Positions 60,703-64,000 of a stretch of 64,000 nt of DNA are shown in pieces; position 1 is the first letter of the stretch, and each line of letters begins with the position of its first letter. The DNA lies in contig NZ_JCKI01000001.1 in assembly GCF_000708265.2 (NCBI RefSeq), positions 434,001 to 498,000 of the forward strand, written 5' to 3'. The translations under genes and the position numbers were made by a program. The notes beneath the pieces were generated by a model, which was given only the letters and a program-made list of their open reading frames with translations, had not been told where the DNA came from and did not search any database. The DNA is from Pedobacter sp. R20-19 (GTDB lineage: Bacteria; Bacteroidota; Bacteroidia; Sphingobacteriales; Sphingobacteriaceae).

Positions 60703-61818
60703 ATGAGCAGTGCCCCAAAGTTGTTAAGATTGACCAGGTCGTTATGGATTTGTTTTGCGTTGATGATTTATATTCATTCAAGCAGTGCGCAGCAGGTCAT
60801 GAATCCCAAAGCAAAGGGATTAAAAGATTACTATCAAAAATATTTCCCAATTGGTGTGGCCGTAGCAGTAAAGAATCTGCAAGGCGATGAGGCTCAATTG
60901 ATCAAAAAACAATTTAATAGCATTACTGCAGAAAATGCCATGAAAATGGCTTCCATTCAGCCTAAAGAAGGAGTTTTCTATTGGAAGGATGCTGATTCCA
61001 TCGTGAGCTTTGCACAAAGAAACGACATAAAAGTTCGGGGTCATAATTTATGCTGGCACGAGCAAACACCTGATTGGTTTTTTAAAGATAACGATGGTAA
61101 AGAGGTAACCAAAGCGGTATTGTTGCAGCGGTTAAAAACACATATTACAGCAATAGTAAGTCGGTATAAAGGAAAAATTTATGCATGGGATGTGATTAAT
61201 GAAGCCATTGATGATGATCCAAACAAATACTTAAGAAATTCTAAATGGTACCAGATCTGCGGTGAAGATTTTATTTCAAAAGCCTTTGAATATGCACATG
61301 AGGCAGATCCGGATGTTAAGTTGTTTTACAACGATTATAATACGGAAAGACCTGAAAAGTGGGAACACATTTATAAACTTCTAAAAAGCCTGAAAGATAA
61401 AGGCGTACCAATTGATGGGGTGGGCTTGCAGGCTCACTGGTCTGTAGTGGAACCGACAGAAGTTGAACTCCGATCTGCAATAGAGCGGTATTCATCACTA
61501 GGGCTGAAAATTCAGTTTACCGAGCTGGATATTTCCATTTACCCATGGGAAAAAATGAAACGTGCCCGCAGGCCTGATGAATCTGATGCATTTACACCCG
61601 AATTGGAAAAAGCACAAATGGAAAAATATGCTATGGTTTTTAAAGTTTTTCGAGCATATAAAAATGTAATCACCAATGTCACTTTCTGGAATATCTCCGA
61701 TCGCTATTCCTGGCTTGACAATTATCCTGTAACTGGAAGAAAAAATTATCCGCTGCTTTTTGATCAGCACCTTCAACCTAAAAAAGCCTACTGGGAAGTC
61801 ATCAATTTTAAAAAATAA
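60703..61818 (+). CDS. Endo-1,4-beta-xylanase, glycoside hydrolase family 10
   Basis: A 371-residue secreted xylanase. The signal peptide ends around SSAQQ (about 30). The GH10 barrel shows FNSITAENAMKMASIQP, RGHNLCWHEQTPDWFF and the acid/base Glu167 in AWDVINEAIDDD, followed by FYNDYN, GVGLQAHW and the nucleophile Glu274 in FTELDISIYP. It cleaves internal beta-1,4 bonds of xylan. The next gene starts 4 nt after this stop and codes for a GH115 alpha-glucuronidase, so both act on glucuronoxylan. The export signal is an ordinary Sec type; no T9SS C-terminal domain is present. Confidence 0.95.
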   Translation: MSSAPKLLRLTRSLWICFALMIYIHSSSAQQVMNPKAKGLKDYYQKYFPIGVAVAVKNLQGDEAQLIKKQFNSITAENAMKMASIQPKEGVFYWKDADSIVSFAQRNDIKVRGHNLCWHEQTPDWFFKDNDGKEVTKAVLLQRLKTHITAIVSRYKGKIYAWDVINEAIDDDPNKYLRNSKWYQICGEDFISKAFEYAHEADPDVKLFYNDYNTERPEKWEHIYKLLKSLKDKGVPIDGVGLQAHWSVVEPTEVELRSAIERYSSLGLKIQFTELDISIYPWEKMKRARRPDESDAFTPELEKAQMEKYAMVFKVFRAYKNVITNVTFWNISDRYSWLDNYPVTGRKNYPLLFDQHLQPKKAYWEVINFKK

Positions 61819-61822
61819 TGAT

Positions 61823-64000
61823 ATGAAGAAACTAATCCTGGTAATGATAATGTTGGGTTTAACAACTATTGGTATGGCTGCTGGAGCAGATCCATTCATA
61901 TCAAAAGGCTACGTTAAAGGAAGTTTTGCCATAGCAAATAAAGGAGCTGTATCTGCTGTTTTAGTGAGTGGAGATGAATGGCCTGGTGTAATAATGGCAG
62001 CCAACAATCTTCAAACTGATATAGAAAAAGTTACTGGTTTAAAACCAGCTTTTTTCAAAGATAAAACTACAGGAGCGGCAATTATCATCGGTACAATAGG
62101 GAAGAGTACCGTCATAGATCAATTAATCAGCACAGGTAAAATTAATGTAGCAGGCGTTGCTGGTAAGTGGGAAAGTACCTTAATAGAAGTAATTAAAAAT
62201 CCGTTACCAGGTATAGATTCAGCACTGGTAATTGCAGGTAGTGATAAGCGTGGAACCATTTACGGCATATACGAGCTATCCAGTCAAATTGGTGTTTCGC
62301 CATGGTATTACTGGGCAGATGTACCGGTTAAAAAAAGCGAAATGCTTTTTGCCACTTCTGGCAAACACCTCATTGCTTCGCCTGCTGTAAAATATCGCGG
62401 TATTTTTCTAAATGATGAAGCACCGGCACTTTCGGGTTGGAGTAAAAAGGAATTTGGTGGATTTAACAGCAAGTTTTATAGTAAAGTGTTTGAATTGATT
62501 CTTCGTTTAAAAGGCAATTACCTGTGGCCAGCCATGTGGGGAAGTGCTTTTAATGATGATGATCCAATGAATCCGGTTTTGGCTGATGAATATGGTGTTG
62601 TTATTGGAACTTCGCACCATGAACCATTAGCCCGGGCGCATGATGAATGGAAAAGATATAAAGGTGGCAAATGGAATTATGATCAGAATCCCGAGCAATT
62701 GAGGGCTTTTTGGGAAAGTGGTTTAAAACGTGTTGCAGATAAAGAGCAAATCATTACGGTTGGCATGCGCGGTGATGGAGATGAACCAATGACGGAGGGA
62801 ACGGCTACAGCCTTGCTGGAAAAGATTGTGAAAGACCAGCGTGAAATCATTGAAAAGGTAACGAAAAAAACAGCCTCAGAAACTCCTCAACTATGGGCGC
62901 TCTATAAAGAGGTGCAGGCATATTATGATAAAGGGATGCGGGTTCCGGATGATATTACTTTACTACTTTGCGATGATAACTGGGGCAACATCAGAAAACT
63001 TCCAAAGCTGAATGAAGCACCACGAAAGGGTGGTTATGGTATTTATTATCACTTCGATTATGTTGGTGACCCTAGAAATTATAAATGGATTAATACCAAT
63101 CCGATCCAAAAAATCTGGGAGCAGATGAATCTCGCTTACGAATACAACGCCAATCAGATCTGGATTGTAAATGTTGGCGACTTAAAGCCTATGGAATTTC
63201 CCATCTCATTTTTCCTTGATTATGCCTGGGCTCCGGATGCTATTCCTGCAGAGCAGTTAAAACAATATACCATCAATTGGTCTGAGAAACAATTTGGTGC
63301 AACTTATGCTGTAGAAATAGCTGAAATATTTGATCTATATACCAAATATAATGGTCGGGTTAAGCCAGAGTTGTTGAATGACCGTACTTACAGTTTAACC
63401 AATTATAACGAATTTGAAAATGTAGTTGCCGATTACAGAAAACTGGAGCAGAAGGCTAAATTCATCTATAATAATATCCCTACAGATCAAAAGGATGCTT
63501 TCTATCAATTGGTGATGCATCCGGTAGAGGCCAGTGCTAACCTTTATGATCTTTATTATCACGTAGCCAAGAATAAACTTTATGCCAAACAAGGTCGTAT
63601 AGGTACAAATGCAATGGCAGATAAAGTTGCAGAATTGTATAAACGTGATGAAGAAATTACGCAATATTATAATAAAACCATGGCCAACGGGAAGTGGGAT
63701 CATATGATGGATCAAACGCATATCGGCTATACATCCTGGCAACAACCAGAAATGAATGCTATTCCGAAAACGATCAACCAAGCTTTAAATTCAGTGCAAA
63801 CGAAAGCCCAGATGGGCTTGGCTATTGAAGGAAGTGATTCTTCCTGGGTCAGCAATGAAAAAGTAAAGGTTGCCCTTCCAGCTTTTGACGATGGTAGCAA
63901 TCCATCACATTATATTGAATTATTTAACAAGGGTTATGGTTCTATAAACTATCAGATCAAAGCTCCGGCTTATGTTAAATTAAGTACGGCAAAAGGAATA
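61823..64000 (+). CDS. Glycoside hydrolase family 115 alpha-glucuronidase (partial, runs past the window end)
   Basis: An open frame of 726 codons with no stop before the edge of the window, starting 4 nt after the xylanase stop. The protein opens MKKLILVMIMLGLTTIGMAAG, a signal peptide. GH115 blocks that can be read include IIIGTIGKS (about 89-97), GSDKRGTIYGIYELSSQIG, VSPWYYWADVPV (about 160-171) and YRGIFLNDEAPAL (about 192-204). The family removes 4-O-methyl-glucuronic acid side groups from glucuronoxylan. Coding continues, so the C-terminus and any added domains are not visible. Confidence 0.93.
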   Translation, partial: MKKLILVMIMLGLTTIGMAAGADPFISKGYVKGSFAIANKGAVSAVLVSGDEWPGVIMAANNLQTDIEKVTGLKPAFFKDKTTGAAIIIGTIGKSTVIDQLISTGKINVAGVAGKWESTLIEVIKNPLPGIDSALVIAGSDKRGTIYGIYELSSQIGVSPWYYWADVPVKKSEMLFATSGKHLIASPAVKYRGIFLNDEAPALSGWSKKEFGGFNSKFYSKVFELILRLKGNYLWPAMWGSAFNDDDPMNPVLADEYGVVIGTSHHEPLARAHDEWKRYKGGKWNYDQNPEQLRAFWESGLKRVADKEQIITVGMRGDGDEPMTEGTATALLEKIVKDQREIIEKVTKKTASETPQLWALYKEVQAYYDKGMRVPDDITLLLCDDNWGNIRKLPKLNEAPRKGGYGIYYHFDYVGDPRNYKWINTNPIQKIWEQMNLAYEYNANQIWIVNVGDLKPMEFPISFFLDYAWAPDAIPAEQLKQYTINWSEKQFGATYAVEIAEIFDLYTKYNGRVKPELLNDRTYSLTNYNEFENVVADYRKLEQKAKFIYNNIPTDQKDAFYQLVMHPVEASANLYDLYYHVAKNKLYAKQGRIGTNAMADKVAELYKRDEEITQYYNKTMANGKWDHMMDQTHIGYTSWQQPEMNAIPKTINQALNSVQTKAQMGLAIEGSDSSWVSNEKVKVALPAFDDGSNPSHYIELFNKGYGSINYQIKAPAYVKLSTAKGI

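Noticed and set aside
61498..61899. A 133-residue open frame on the minus strand across the xylanase/GH115 boundary
   Set aside because: It overlaps the catalytic end of GH10 and the GH115 signal peptide, both clearly coding on the plus strand.
63395..63781. A 128-residue open frame on the minus strand
   Set aside because: It is antisense to the GH115 gene, which is open on the plus strand to the window edge.
1..64000. tRNA, rRNA or insertion sequence
   Set aside because: No cloverleaf with a conserved T-loop, no rRNA-like sequence and no transposase motif was recognised by eye; a tRNAscan-type search could still find a missed one.

Overview
The window is a piece of a Bacteroidota chromosome, most likely Pedobacter or another Sphingobacteriaceae. 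Support comes from protein content: a type IX secretion (T9SS) type B cargo protein followed by a PorP/SprF-like protein, a DUF3127 protein, an LptE-type lipoprotein, several very large histidine kinases, CarboxypepD_reg/TonB_C fusions and the futalosine menaquinone route. It also comes from promoters of the Bacteroidota form (TTTG, 19-23 nt, TAnnTTTG), an AT-rich base composition and the lack of obvious Shine-Dalgarno sequences. No rRNA, tRNA, CRISPR array, insertion sequence or prophage was recognised. The sequence is mostly conserved chromosome with small repeat islands between genes.

Layout. 1-0.85 kb: zinc metallopeptidase. 0.96-7.87 kb: one signalling operon with a receiver-kinase, a giant CHASE3-HAMP-GAF hybrid kinase with three receivers, a lone receiver, CheR-like and CheB-like enzymes and a second lone receiver. 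There is no chemoreceptor, CheA, CheW or DNA-binding output. 7.87-13.1 kb (minus): DUF3137 and LemA, then two tandem AsmA-like envelope proteins. 13.3-15.0 kb: DUF47 protein and Pit phosphate transporter behind a Pho-box-like 7-4-7 repeat. 15.3-17.9 kb (minus): PaiB-like protein between two repeat copies, then a sigma factor and a probable anti-sigma/TonB fusion. 18.1-22.3 kb: DUF4197 protein, a PD40 lipoprotein and groES-groEL. 22.6-29.5 kb: a 1975-residue T9SS cargo protein overlapping a PorP/SprF gene, then MgtC-like, TonB-like and serine dehydratase genes. 33-35.5 kb (minus): RhlE-type helicase, a palindrome cluster, a small membrane protein and a second sigma factor.

35.6-40.4 kb (minus): an envelope and housekeeping run of miaB, a sigma-54 activator, lptE, a TPR-like gene and secG. 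40.6-44.8 kb (minus): a PhoR-like kinase, a radical SAM plus DUF4130 pair tied to DNA repair, an HD hydrolase and an XRE regulator. 45-47.3 kb: an unknown protein, a THUMP methyltransferase and a DUF3127 protein with an SSB-like acidic tip. 47.5-50.2 kb: a two-component pair. 50.4-51.9 kb (minus): mqnB-mqnD for menaquinone. 52-54 kb: a PTPS-type pterin synthase, folE and fabD. 54-57.8 kb: a 1242-residue NtrY-like kinase. 57.8-58.7 kb (minus): a coiled-coil membrane protein. 58.9 kb to the end: a glycoside hydrolase-like protein, a GH10 xylanase and the first 726 codons of a GH115 alpha-glucuronidase, which is the start of a glucuronoxylan-degrading operon.

The parts most worth following are the CheR/CheB phosphorelay operon, the Pho-box-like element, the SSB-like tail on the DUF3127 protein, the radical SAM/DUF4130 pair and the eukaryote-like pterin pair. 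Family assignments come from recognising motifs by eye; no search was run.
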